Of a DNA stretch of 64,000 nt, positions 16,964 through 25,141 are shown piece by piece. This DNA is from Streptomyces sp. NBC_01381 (lineage in GTDB: Bacteria > Actinomycetota > Actinomycetes > Streptomycetales > Streptomycetaceae). Position 1 is the stretch's first letter. Each line of letters begins with the position of its first letter. A program made the position numbers and the translations under genes. The notes under the pieces were generated by a model. The model saw nothing but the letters and a program-made list of their open reading frames with translations, did no database searches and was not told the DNA's origin. The stretch lies in assembly GCF_026340305.1 (NCBI RefSeq), contig NZ_JAPEPI010000003.1:372001-436000 (forward strand), written 5' to 3'.

Positions 16964-17836
16964 TCAGGCACCGGCGCGTTCCGCCTCCAGCCTGCGCAGC
17001 CGTTCGGCGTCGCAGACTCGGGGGCAGGTTCCGCACGCGTCGGCGGCCGGGATCGTGTAGTAGAGGCAGCAGCCCAGGCGCGTCCGGGTCGGATGGCGCG
17101 CCCCGTCACGGGTCGCCAGATGCCGGAAGGCGGCGCCGCCGGGGAAGGGCTCGACGGGTCCGGGAAGCAGGGCGTCGACGGCCCGCAGCGACTCCTCCTC
17201 CTGGCCGAGCATCCGGCCCAGGTACCAGATCCCGGAGATCAGATCGTCGCCCGCCATGCCCCACAACGCCCGTGGCCCGCGCCGCAGTTGAGGGCCGATC
17301 GCATCGAGCAGCGGCCGCATGTGCGCGACCACCGCCGCGCGCAGTTCGGTGCGCAGCGACTCCTCGTCCGGCAGCACACGCACGCCGGGGAGTCCGGCGG
17401 CCGGGTCGTCGGGGAAGCAGGCGAAGGAGCCGGGGACGACCTCGAAGTCCCCGGTCGTCAGGCCGACCCGCACGTCGGCGGGCCGGATGCGCGGCACGCG
17501 CCGTTCCAGGTACCACGCGCCGCTCATCAGCAGCGAGACGGACCAGAGATAGCCGTGCAGCGCGCGGGACGCGGCGACGTCCGGACGGGGCGTGTGGTCA
17601 TGGCCGGCCCGGATGCGGGCGGCCTCGGCCTCGACGAACGCCGTGCGGGCGTCCTGCCGTTCCGCCAACTCCGCACCGGTGAGCCACCCTTGACCCGCGG
17701 GGAAGCCGGGTTTCGCGACCGTGACGGCAAGCGTCTCGCACCGCGCGGCGAGCCTCTGGTAGGTCGCGGCAAGCAGGGCGGCGGGGCTCAGGGCGGTGGC
17801 GGTCGGCGCCATCGCCGGGGCCACGGTCAGCGGCAC
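16964..17836 (-). CDS. FhuF-like [2Fe-2S] ferric-siderophore reductase
   Basis: A 290-residue protein whose C terminus has the cysteine set of FhuF-type reductases: adjacent C256/C257 in LGCCLYY, then C268, C271 and C275 in ACGTCPRVC, binding a [2Fe-2S] cluster. These cytoplasmic proteins reduce iron in imported siderophores to release it. The N-terminal ~200 residues (AATYQRLAARCETLAV; YLWSVSLLMSGAWYLERR) match the family's helical domain. The GTG at 17836 has GAGGAG upstream. It is divergent from the uptake operon, with an iron box in its promoter region, so it is very probably iron-repressed and works on the imported complex. Confidence 0.78.
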   Translation of the reverse strand: MPLTVAPAMAPTATALSPAALLAATYQRLAARCETLAVTVAKPGFPAGQGWLTGAELAERQDARTAFVEAEAARIRAGHDHTPRPDVAASRALHGYLWSVSLLMSGAWYLERRVPRIRPADVRVGLTTGDFEVVPGSFACFPDDPAAGLPGVRVLPDEESLRTELRAAVVAHMRPLLDAIGPQLRRGPRALWGMAGDDLISGIWYLGRMLGQEEESLRAVDALLPGPVEPFPGGAAFRHLATRDGARHPTRTRLGCCLYYTIPAADACGTCPRVCDAERLRRLEAERAGA

Positions 17837-17899
17837 TCGTACTCCTCGGTGGGCAGGGCAGGTTGATCGGTCGTCCGTCGGCGGAACCATCCACCGCGA

Positions 17900-17918
17900 C
17901 AAAGTAAGGCTTACCTTA
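17900..17918 (-). promoter_or_regulatory. Iron box (DmdR/IdeR-type), FhuF-like gene side
   Basis: Read on the minus strand, TAAGGTAAGCCTTACTTTG matches the DmdR/IdeR consensus TTAGGTTAGGCTAACCTAA at about 12 of 19 positions and keeps the symmetric core TAAGGTAAGCCTTA. It lies 64-82 bp before the reductase GTG. It is weaker than the box at 18005. Confidence 0.6.
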
Positions 17919-17995
17919 TTTCTCGCCGTCGCGCCTCTTCGGGAGGGCGCGCCGCACACCGTCACCGCCACACGTGACCCTTCACTCACAGCCGG

Positions 17996-18026
17996 TTGAC
18001 AGCTTTAGGTATGCCTAACCTAAACT
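17996..18026 (+). promoter_or_regulatory. Iron-regulated promoter with strong iron box (18005-18023)
   Basis: TTAGGTATGCCTAACCTAA (18005-18023) matches the symmetric actinobacterial iron-box consensus at 17 of 19 positions. It fills the spacer between a perfect -35 TTGACA (17996-18001) and a -10-like TAAACT (18021-18026). Transcription would begin near the GTG at 18035, where no Shine-Dalgarno site is seen, so a very short or absent leader is likely. Iron-loaded DmdR/IdeR should shut this promoter. Confidence 0.82.
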
Positions 18027-18034
18027 CCTCCCTC

Positions 18035-19054
18035 GTGTCCAAGATCGATCAGGCCGCCCCACCGGGCGGTCTCTCCGCACGGCGGATCCCCCTACTCCTC
18101 GCCGGATTCGGCGCGTTGGTGCTGTGCGCCGCGCTGAGCCTGGCCCTGGGGTCACGCCCGGTGCCGCTGTCCACGGTGGCCGACGCCCTCTTCGGCGACG
18201 CCCAGGGGCGGGACGCGATCGTGGTAACGGGGCTGCGGCTGCCGCGCACCGTCGTGGCGCTCGCCGTCGGCGCCGCACTCGGCGTGGCAGGAGCGGTCGC
18301 CCAGGGCATCACCCGCAACCCGCTCGCCTCGCCGACCACCCTCGGCATCAACGCGGGCGCGGGCTTCGCGGTGGTCGTCGCCATCTACACCCTCCATCTC
18401 ACCCAGCCCATCGAGTACCTCTGGTTCGCCTTCGCCGGAGCCGCCGGGGCCGGGATGCTCGCCCAGCTTCTGGCCCGCCGCGCCGGCGATCTCGACCCGG
18501 TGCGGCTCGCCCTCGGCGGCGTGGTGCTGCAGATGGTGCTCCTGTCCTGGACGCAGGCCGTGATGCTGGCCAGCGAACGCACCCTGGACGAGGCCCGCTT
18601 CTGGCTCGCGGGGTCCCTTTCCGGGCGCACCCTCGACGTGCTCTGGCCGGTGCTTCCCACCCTCGTCATCGGCCTGGTCGTGGCCCTCGCGATCTCGCCC
18701 GCCCTCAACGCCCTCGCCCTGGGCGACGATTCGGCGCAGGCGCTCGGCGTGCCGGTGGCCAGGATCCGGGTGACCGGCGGGATCGCGGTCGTGCTGCTCG
18801 CCGGTTCGGCGGTCGCGATCGCCGGGCCCGTGGCCTTCATCGGGCTCGCCGCCCCGCACCTGGTGCGGCTCGCGGTCGGCTCCGACCACCGGCTGCTCGT
18901 ACCGGGCTGTCTGATCGCAGGACCCCTGCTGCTCCTGGCCGCCGATGTGCTCGGCCGGGTCGTCGTGCGCCCCTCCGAACTGGAGGTCGGCATCGTCAGC
19001 GCCTTCCTCGGCGCACCGCTCCTCGCGGTCCTCGCCCGGAAGGTGGCCCGATGA
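18035..19054 (+). CDS. FecCD-family siderophore ABC transporter permease 1
   Basis: A 339-residue permease of the FecCD/BtuC family with about ten membrane helices. Typical blocks are LRLPRTVVALAVGAALGVAGA, QGITRNPLASPTTLGINAGAG, LALGDDSAQALGVPVARIR (contacts the ATPase) and AGPVAFIGLAAPHLVRL. I chose GTG 18035 because the earlier frame runs through the iron box. It pairs with the next permease to form the channel for a ferric siderophore. It overlaps the next gene by ATGA, so translation is coupled. Confidence 0.88.
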   Translation: MSKIDQAAPPGGLSARRIPLLLAGFGALVLCAALSLALGSRPVPLSTVADALFGDAQGRDAIVVTGLRLPRTVVALAVGAALGVAGAVAQGITRNPLASPTTLGINAGAGFAVVVAIYTLHLTQPIEYLWFAFAGAAGAGMLAQLLARRAGDLDPVRLALGGVVLQMVLLSWTQAVMLASERTLDEARFWLAGSLSGRTLDVLWPVLPTLVIGLVVALAISPALNALALGDDSAQALGVPVARIRVTGGIAVVLLAGSAVAIAGPVAFIGLAAPHLVRLAVGSDHRLLVPGCLIAGPLLLLAADVLGRVVVRPSELEVGIVSAFLGAPLLAVLARKVAR

Positions 19055-20106
19055 CCGCCCTCGCCGTACGTGAGGTCAAGGCCGCGCCGACCGGGGCGCG
19101 CGCCCGGCAGCGCCGCCGCGTCGCGCTGCTCGCCCTCTGCGCCGTCGCCCTCCTCTTCGTCCTGGTCACGCTCGCCCTGACGACCGGGCAGATTCCTCTT
19201 TCCGCCTCCGTCGCGCTGCGCGGCCTGGTCGGTCTCGGCGACCCCGGCGATGTCCTCGTCGTACAGGACTTCCGGGCGCCCCGGATGACCGCCGCGGTCA
19301 TCGCCGGTGTCGGGCTCGGCATCGCCGGGTCGCTGCTGCAACGCGTGTTCCGCAACCCCCTCGCGTCGCCCGACGTAATGGGCGTGACCGGCGGTGCCTC
19401 CTTCGGCGCCGTGGTGCTGCTCGCCACCGGGGCGTCGCAGACGCTGATCCCGGTGGCCGCGCTCGGCGGCGGGCTGCTCGCCGCGCTGCTGCTCGGGGTG
19501 TTCGGCTGGCGCTCGGGGCTCACCGTCACGCGGCTCGTGCTCGTCGGCCTCGCCGTCCAGGCAGGTCTGGCCGCCGCGGTGAACCTCATGGTCGTCCGCT
19601 TCCCCGCCGAGCTCGCGAGCTCCGCACTGCAGTGGACCACCGGCTCCCTCTACGGGCGCACCTGGACCGAAGTCGGCGCAGCGGGAGGCGCGGTGGCGCT
19701 CGCTCTGCTCGCCGCGTTCGCCCTGCAGCGGCGGCTCGCCGTCCTGGATCTGGGCGACGAGTCGGCGGGCGGGCTCGGCCTGAACCCCTCCACCGCGCGG
19801 CTCCAACTCCTGGTCACCGCCATCGTCCTGGCCTCGCTTGCCGCCGCGCTCACCGGCCCCGTGGCGTTCGTCGCGCTCGCGGTGCCGCATCTGGTGCGGT
19901 TCGTCGCGGGCCCGCCGACGCCGGGGACGCTCGCGCTGACGGGTCTCGCGGGCGCCGTCCTGCTGCTCGCGTCGGACCTGTTGGTGCAGCACCTGCTGCC
20001 GGTGTCCGGGCTTCCGGTCGGTGTCGTCACCGCGACGCTCGGCGCCCCCTGGCTCCTAGTCCTGATGATCCGCCAGAGCAGGCCCGTCAACCGGAGTGCC
20101 GCATGA
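19051..20106 (+). CDS. FecCD-family siderophore ABC transporter permease 2
   Basis: A 351-residue partner permease. The same family blocks appear: FRAPRMTAAVIAGVGLGIAG, QRVFRNPLASPDVMGVTGGA, LDLGDESAGGLGLNPSTAR and TGPVAFVALAVPHLVRF. An arginine-rich cytoplasmic start (ARARQRRRVALL) precedes helix 1. It overlaps permease 1 and the ATPase gene by 4 bp on each side, the usual arrangement for a stoichiometric complex. Confidence 0.88.
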   Translation: MTALAVREVKAAPTGARARQRRRVALLALCAVALLFVLVTLALTTGQIPLSASVALRGLVGLGDPGDVLVVQDFRAPRMTAAVIAGVGLGIAGSLLQRVFRNPLASPDVMGVTGGASFGAVVLLATGASQTLIPVAALGGGLLAALLLGVFGWRSGLTVTRLVLVGLAVQAGLAAAVNLMVVRFPAELASSALQWTTGSLYGRTWTEVGAAGGAVALALLAAFALQRRLAVLDLGDESAGGLGLNPSTARLQLLVTAIVLASLAAALTGPVAFVALAVPHLVRFVAGPPTPGTLALTGLAGAVLLLASDLLVQHLLPVSGLPVGVVTATLGAPWLLVLMIRQSRPVNRSAA

Positions 20107-20972
20107 GCCCCACCCAGACGTCCACGCAGAAGTCCCCCGCCGGCGCGTCCCCCGCCAACCAGCTCTCCACGCACGGGCTCGACCTGCGCTACGGCGAGAA
20201 GGTCATCGTCGGCGGCCTCGACGTGACGCTGCCGGGCGGCGCCGTCACCGCCATCGTCGGCCCCAACGCCTGCGGCAAGTCGACGCTGCTCAGGGGCCTC
20301 ACCCGCCTGCTCGCCCCGGCCGGCGGCAGCGTGGCCCTGGACGGCGCGGACATCCACCGCATGTCGGCGCGTGCCCTTGCCCGCCGGATGGGCCTGCTGC
20401 CGCAGCAGCCGGTCACGCCCGACGCCATCACCGTCGAAGCGCTCGTACGCCTGGGCCGCTACCCGCACCAGACCTTCCTCAGCCCCTGGTCCAAGGCCGA
20501 CCAGGCGGCGGTGGACGCGGCCTTGGAGCGCACCGGCACCGCCGAGCTCCGCGACCAGTCGGTGGACCGGCTCTCCGGCGGCCAGCGCCAGCGCGCCTGG
20601 ATCGCCCTCGCGCTCGCCCAGGACACCGAACTGCTTCTCCTTGACGAGCCGACCACCTTCCTCGATCTGCGGCACCAGCTCGACGTACTCGATCTGGTGG
20701 CCGATCTGCACGCCGAGGCGGGCCGCACCGTGGTGATGGTGCTGCACGACCTCGGGCAGGCCGCCCGGTACGCGGACCATCTGGTCGTCCTCAAGGACGG
20801 GCAGCTGGCCGCCGCGGGCAGGCCCGCCGACGTACTCGACGCCGACCTCGTCAAGGACGTGTTCGACGTCGACTGCCGGGTCATCCCCGACCCGGAGACC
20901 GGCACCCCGCTGGTCGTTCCGAAGGGCAGGGCCGCCCGTCACACGTCGGGTGATCCGGCCGTCCCCGCCTGA
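20103..20972 (+). CDS. Siderophore ABC transporter ATP-binding protein
   Basis: A 289-residue FepC/FhuC-type ATPase. Walker A is GPNACGKST (from residue 53), the signature is LSGGQRQR (~157-164), Walker B is LLLLDEPT (~177-184) and the H-loop is VLHDLGQAARYADH (H215). The Q-loop is MGLLPQQPVTPDAITVEALV. It powers the two permeases encoded just upstream. A ~22-residue Ser/Thr/Pro-rich start precedes the domain. Confidence 0.9.
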   Translation: MSPTQTSTQKSPAGASPANQLSTHGLDLRYGEKVIVGGLDVTLPGGAVTAIVGPNACGKSTLLRGLTRLLAPAGGSVALDGADIHRMSARALARRMGLLPQQPVTPDAITVEALVRLGRYPHQTFLSPWSKADQAAVDAALERTGTAELRDQSVDRLSGGQRQRAWIALALAQDTELLLLDEPTTFLDLRHQLDVLDLVADLHAEAGRTVVMVLHDLGQAARYADHLVVLKDGQLAAAGRPADVLDADLVKDVFDVDCRVIPDPETGTPLVVPKGRAARHTSGDPAVPA

Positions 20973-21045
20973 TCACCCGCTCCGGCGCCCCACCGCCTCT
21001 TGAGTCCCGTCCCCATTTCCGCTCACAGCAAGGGAAACCACCCTC

Positions 21046-22062
21046 ATGAACACCAGTACCGTCCCGCGCGGTCTGCGCAGGCTCAGTGCCGTCCTGCTCA
21101 CCGTCGTCCTCGGCACCGGCACCCTCGCCGCGTGCGGCGGTGACTCCGAGAAGGACGACAAGGGCAAGTCGGACGCCGCCGCCGACGCCGGTTTCCCGCG
21201 CACCATCAAGCACGCGATGGGCAGCACCGAGATTCCCGCCGCCCCGCGGAAGGTCGTCGTCCTGGACACCGGCGAGCTCGACGACGTCACGCTGCTCGGC
21301 ATCAAGCCGGTCGGCGCGGTCTCCCCGCACTTCAAGACCGCGGGCGGCTTCCCCTCGTACCTCAAGGACAAGATCGGCGGAGTGAAGGACGTCGGCCCGA
21401 TGGAGGAGCCGAACCTGGAGCTGATCGCCTCGCTCAAGCCCGATCTGATCCTGTCCTCCAAGGTCCGGCACGAGAAGGTCTACGACAAGCTCAAGGCCAT
21501 CGCCCCGACCGTCTTCACCGAGACCACCGGTGCTCCCTGGAAGGAGAACCTGAAGGTCCACGCCAAGGCGCTCGGCAAGGAGAAGCAGGCCGACACCGCG
21601 ATGGCGGGCTACGAGTCGCGCGCCAAGGCCCTCGGCGAGTCCATCAAGAAGAAGTACAAGGGCAAGATGCCGTCGGCCTCGGTCGTCCGCTTCATCGCGG
21701 GCCCGACCCGGCTCTACCAGAAGTCCTCGTACAGCGGCATCGTGCTCGACGACATCGGCCTGACCCGCCCGGCCTCGCAGAACTCGGCCGACCCCGAGAA
21801 GCCGATGCTGGACGTCAGCCCCGAGCAGATCGACAAGGCCGAGGCCGACCTGATCTTCGTGACCGTCGCCGACGAGCCGGACAAGACCCAGCAGAAGGAC
21901 GTCACGTCCAACCCCGTCTGGAAGGACCTGAAGGCCGTCAAGCAGGACAAGGTCTTCACCGTCCCGGACGAGACGTGGATGTCGGGCATCGGCGTCCAGG
22001 CCGCGGAGCACGTCCTTGAGGACGTCGCGAAGGCCACCGGCGCCGAACTGCCCAAGAAGTAG
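21046..22062 (+). CDS. Ferric-siderophore-binding lipoprotein
   Basis: A 338-residue periplasmic-binding-protein homologue (FecB/FepB class). A lipoprotein signal ends in GTGTLAAC with C30 as the lipidated residue, followed by a charged linker. The body shows KVVVLDTGELDDVTLLGIKP, NLELIASLKPDLILSS and a C-terminal HVLEDVAKATG. It catches the ferric siderophore outside the membrane and delivers it to the permeases. It is the last uptake gene before the 22074-22117 hairpin. Confidence 0.87.
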   Translation: MNTSTVPRGLRRLSAVLLTVVLGTGTLAACGGDSEKDDKGKSDAAADAGFPRTIKHAMGSTEIPAAPRKVVVLDTGELDDVTLLGIKPVGAVSPHFKTAGGFPSYLKDKIGGVKDVGPMEEPNLELIASLKPDLILSSKVRHEKVYDKLKAIAPTVFTETTGAPWKENLKVHAKALGKEKQADTAMAGYESRAKALGESIKKKYKGKMPSASVVRFIAGPTRLYQKSSYSGIVLDDIGLTRPASQNSADPEKPMLDVSPEQIDKAEADLIFVTVADEPDKTQQKDVTSNPVWKDLKAVKQDKVFTVPDETWMSGIGVQAAEHVLEDVAKATGAELPKK

Positions 22063-22073
22063 GCAGGCGTCAC

Positions 22074-22117
22074 GGGGCGGACCCTCCCGACGACCCCACC
22101 GTCCGACGGTCCGCCCC
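22074..22117 (+). terminator. Hairpin between uptake and biosynthesis genes
   Basis: GGGGCGGACC (22074-22083) pairs perfectly with GGTCCGCCCC (22108-22117) around a 24-base loop. It stands 12 bp after the lipoprotein stop and 67 bp before the ligase start. No iron box or clear promoter follows it, so it may be a partial terminator or mRNA-stability element that lowers expression of the biosynthesis genes relative to uptake. Confidence 0.6.
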
Positions 22118-22184
22118 ACCATCCCCCCACCTCACACGCACCCACGCCACGCGTCTTTGTGCACACCCGGAAGTGGACTCGCCC

Positions 22185-23375
22185 ATGCGGCTGTACGTCC
22201 TTGCCCGCAACCCCACCGACTCGGTCACCGAAGGCTTCCTGCCCGCCGCGCGCCGGCTCGGTCTCGACATCACGCTCCTCACCGACCAGCCCGGCTCCCA
22301 TCGGAGCGGGCACCCGGACCTGGAGATCCTGGAGTGCGACGTACGCGACTTCCGCGCCGTCGTCAGCCGGATCTCGACGCATCACTCCCCCGACGCGATC
22401 TTCAGCAACAGCGACCACCTCCAGACCCAGACCGCCCTGGCCGCCGAGTACTTCGGGCTGCCCGGCAAGGACTGGCGGGTGACGCTGCGCGCCAAGGACA
22501 AGGCGCAGATGCGCCGCCATCTCACCGCCACGGGCGTCGACGCGGTGTGGTCGACGGAGCTCGCCGCCGGGCAGGATCCGGCCGGACTCGCCGACCTCGA
22601 CGTGCCCTACCCCTGCGTGGTCAAGCCCCGTGAGGGAGTGGCGAGCGAGGACGTGGTCCTCGTCGAGGAGCCGGCGCAGCTCCTGAAGCGGTGCGCGGAG
22701 ATCCAGGCCCGGCGCCCGGACACGGCGATCGTCGTCGAGGAGTTCCTCGCCGGAGAGCTGTGCACCCTGGAGACGCTCGGCGACGGCCTGCGGCGCCATG
22801 TCCTCGGCGGCTTCCGGACGCGGCTGTCGCCACCGCCGTACTTCATCGAGGAGCGGCTCGCCTTCGAGCCCGCGCATCCGGAGCCGGTGGTCACCCAGGT
22901 GCTCGCCCAACTGGACGCGCTGGGCGTGGGGTTCGGCGCCTGCCACACGGAGTTCGTGGTCGCGGACGGCCGGGCGCGGCTCATCGAGGTCAACTACCGC
23001 GCCATCGGTGACCAGTGCGATCTGCTCCTCGCGCAGCTGCTGGGCATCCCGCTCTTCGAGCACATCCTCCGTACGCATCTGGGCGAGCCGCTCCCCGCTG
23101 ATCTCGGCGCGCGGACCGACGGCCGGGCGGTCCTCGACTATCCCTGCGCCCAGCGGTCCGGGACGCTGACGGCGGCCCCCGAGGCGGCCGACATCGATCT
23201 GGACGGGGTGCGCCTGACGTACCGTCCGCTGCGCGGGATCGGCGAGCGGCACGAGATCCAGGGCACCAACCGCGACCTCCTCGGCGTCGTGCGCGCCATC
23301 GGCACCGACCAGAACACGGTGGACCGGGCGGTCGCCGATTTCGTCGCCGCACAGCGCTGGGAGATCACCCCGTGA
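22185..23375 (+). CDS. ATP-grasp ligase, siderophore biosynthesis (PvsA-like position)
   Basis: A 396-residue ATP-grasp enzyme, a class that makes amide bonds by way of acyl-phosphates. An N-terminal preATP-grasp part (MRLYVLARNPTDSVTEGF; HHSPDAIFSNSDHLQTQTAL) leads to KDKAQMRRHLTATGV, VPYPCVVKPREGVASEDVVL, AIVVEEFLAGELCTLETLG and GFGACHTEFVV with RLIEVNYRAIGDQ (metal/ATP-binding Glu and Asn). ATG 22185 is chosen; a GTG at 22173 is possible. It is first of five genes in the order of vibrioferrin pvsABCDE. In that pathway the ATP-grasp enzyme joins an amino acid (alanine) to an acid unit. Confidence 0.82.
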   Translation: MRLYVLARNPTDSVTEGFLPAARRLGLDITLLTDQPGSHRSGHPDLEILECDVRDFRAVVSRISTHHSPDAIFSNSDHLQTQTALAAEYFGLPGKDWRVTLRAKDKAQMRRHLTATGVDAVWSTELAAGQDPAGLADLDVPYPCVVKPREGVASEDVVLVEEPAQLLKRCAEIQARRPDTAIVVEEFLAGELCTLETLGDGLRRHVLGGFRTRLSPPPYFIEERLAFEPAHPEPVVTQVLAQLDALGVGFGACHTEFVVADGRARLIEVNYRAIGDQCDLLLAQLLGIPLFEHILRTHLGEPLPADLGARTDGRAVLDYPCAQRSGTLTAAPEAADIDLDGVRLTYRPLRGIGERHEIQGTNRDLLGVVRAIGTDQNTVDRAVADFVAAQRWEITP

Positions 23376-25141
23376 CGCGCCCCACGGGCCTCGCGCCGGT
23401 CGCCGGGGTCGAGGCCGAACTCCTGCTGCGCGTCCTGAGCGCGCTCCTTCGGGAGGACGTGGTGGGGTGGCGGACCCGGAGCGAGCCCGTGCGGCGAGCG
23501 GACGGGGAGTGGCTGCGCCTCGGGCACCGCGCCGGCGACGCCCTGCTGATGGCGGTCCACGAGGACGGCTTCCAGAGTGCGTACGCCGCCCGGCTCCCGC
23601 TGCTCCTGCGCGAGTCCGACGGCATCGCGCTCGACAACGCGGAGTCGATCCTCGGCGCGCTCGGCGAGCTCGCCGAGCCCGTCGACCGTGCCGGGTTCGC
23701 AGCCTTCGCCGAGGAGTGCGGGCAGGCTCTCGACGCCCTGCGGCTGCACGCGGAGACCCGCGACGAGATCGACACCGCGCTCGTCTACCGGTACGGCGGT
23801 GATCCCGCCGCCTGGACGGGGCTCGCGGGCGGCCTCGGGTTCGACACGCTCGCCGCGCGCTCGGACCACCCCGTGTATCCGACCTCGCGGGGCCGTTCGG
23901 GGCTCTCCGTCGGCCAACTCCGGTCGTACGCCCCAGAATTCGGGCCCAGTTTTACGTTGAGCCAGCTGGCCCTGCCGCGCGAGGACGTCACCGTGGGCGG
24001 CGGCACCGACGACCCGTGGCCGTCCCCTGCCAAAGCGGGCGCGCCGGAGCTCGAAGGGAGCCATTACGTCTTTCCCGTGCATCCCTTGACCGTGGGCGAA
24101 CCCCTGCGGCAGGCGCTGCGCGATGCGGGGCTCGAAGGACGGGCGAAGCTCCTCGACGGACCAGGACCCGAGGTCGTACCGACGCTGTCCATGCGGACCG
24201 TCGCCCTCACGGCGGATCCGGCGCGGCACCTCAAACTGCCGCTCGCCACCGCCACGTTGGGGCTGCGCAACCGTCGCACCATCAAGCCGGGAACCCTGGT
24301 CGACGGCGCGGCGGGCCAGCGGCTCGCCGAGGCCGTCATCGCCCGCGAGCCCCGCTTCCAGGGCGCGGTCCTGCACGCCGACGAGACGCGGTACGCCCAC
24401 GCCGGGCACGAACTGCTCGCCGTGCTTGTGCGCCGCTTCCCGTCCGGACTCGACGACGCCGTCGTCGTGCCGATGGCCGCGCTGCTGTGTCCGGCACCCG
24501 GCGGCCCGCTGCTGATCGACCAGCTCGCCGAGCGGTTCTACGGCGGCGACCCCCTCGCCCTCATCGACGCCGTGCTCACCCTCCTCTTCGACTGGCAGAC
24601 CACGCTCTTCGCGTACGGGATCGCCCTCGAATCGCACCAGCAGAACATCTCACTGGTCATCGACGCGTCGACCGGTGGGCCTCGGCTGCGGCTGCTCCTC
24701 AAGGACAACGACGGGCCGCGTGTCCACCACGCACGCCTGCGGTCCGTGATGGGTGAACAGGCTCCCGATCCGGGGGAGTTCGACGACGCTCGCATCTTCG
24801 TCGACGGGGACCGGCCCGTGCTCGATCTGTTCACCACCATCACCGTCCACCTCTGCGCGGGCTCGTACGCCTTCGGACTCGCCCGGCACGGGCACGCCCC
24901 GCTGGAGCGGCTGCTGCGCCTGGTGCGCGACCGGCTCGCGGAAGCGGCCGAGCGGCTCGGCACGGGCCCCGGCGAACCCGGCACCCTGCTGCGCGCCCAC
25001 GTCCTGGACGCGCCGGAGCTTCCGGTCAAGGCGATGGTCACCGCCGGCACCCTGCTCAGCAAGGAGCGCTCCGGGGCCGCCGACATCAACAAGCACTACA
25101 CGACAGGGCCCAACTACCTGCTGCGGACGGGGACTTCGTGA
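23372..25141 (+). CDS. IucA/IucC-family NIS synthetase 1 (PvsB-like position)
   Basis: A 589-residue NRPS-independent siderophore synthetase, which adenylates a carboxylate and condenses it with an amine or alcohol. Domain order is IucA/IucC then FhuF-like C-terminal. Motifs are HPLTVGEPLR (from residue 237), KLPLATATLGLRNRRTIKPG (from 288), ESHQQNISLVID (HQQN at 422) and LLLKDNDGPR (from ~441), the last two typical of the ATP-binding region. The GTG start overlaps the previous stop as GTGA, and the next gene overlaps likewise. Its subtype (A, B or C) cannot be fixed without a phylogeny. Confidence 0.85.
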   Translation: MTRPTGLAPVAGVEAELLLRVLSALLREDVVGWRTRSEPVRRADGEWLRLGHRAGDALLMAVHEDGFQSAYAARLPLLLRESDGIALDNAESILGALGELAEPVDRAGFAAFAEECGQALDALRLHAETRDEIDTALVYRYGGDPAAWTGLAGGLGFDTLAARSDHPVYPTSRGRSGLSVGQLRSYAPEFGPSFTLSQLALPREDVTVGGGTDDPWPSPAKAGAPELEGSHYVFPVHPLTVGEPLRQALRDAGLEGRAKLLDGPGPEVVPTLSMRTVALTADPARHLKLPLATATLGLRNRRTIKPGTLVDGAAGQRLAEAVIAREPRFQGAVLHADETRYAHAGHELLAVLVRRFPSGLDDAVVVPMAALLCPAPGGPLLIDQLAERFYGGDPLALIDAVLTLLFDWQTTLFAYGIALESHQQNISLVIDASTGGPRLRLLLKDNDGPRVHHARLRSVMGEQAPDPGEFDDARIFVDGDRPVLDLFTTITVHLCAGSYAFGLARHGHAPLERLLRLVRDRLAEAAERLGTGPGEPGTLLRAHVLDAPELPVKAMVTAGTLLSKERSGAADINKHYTTGPNYLLRTGTS

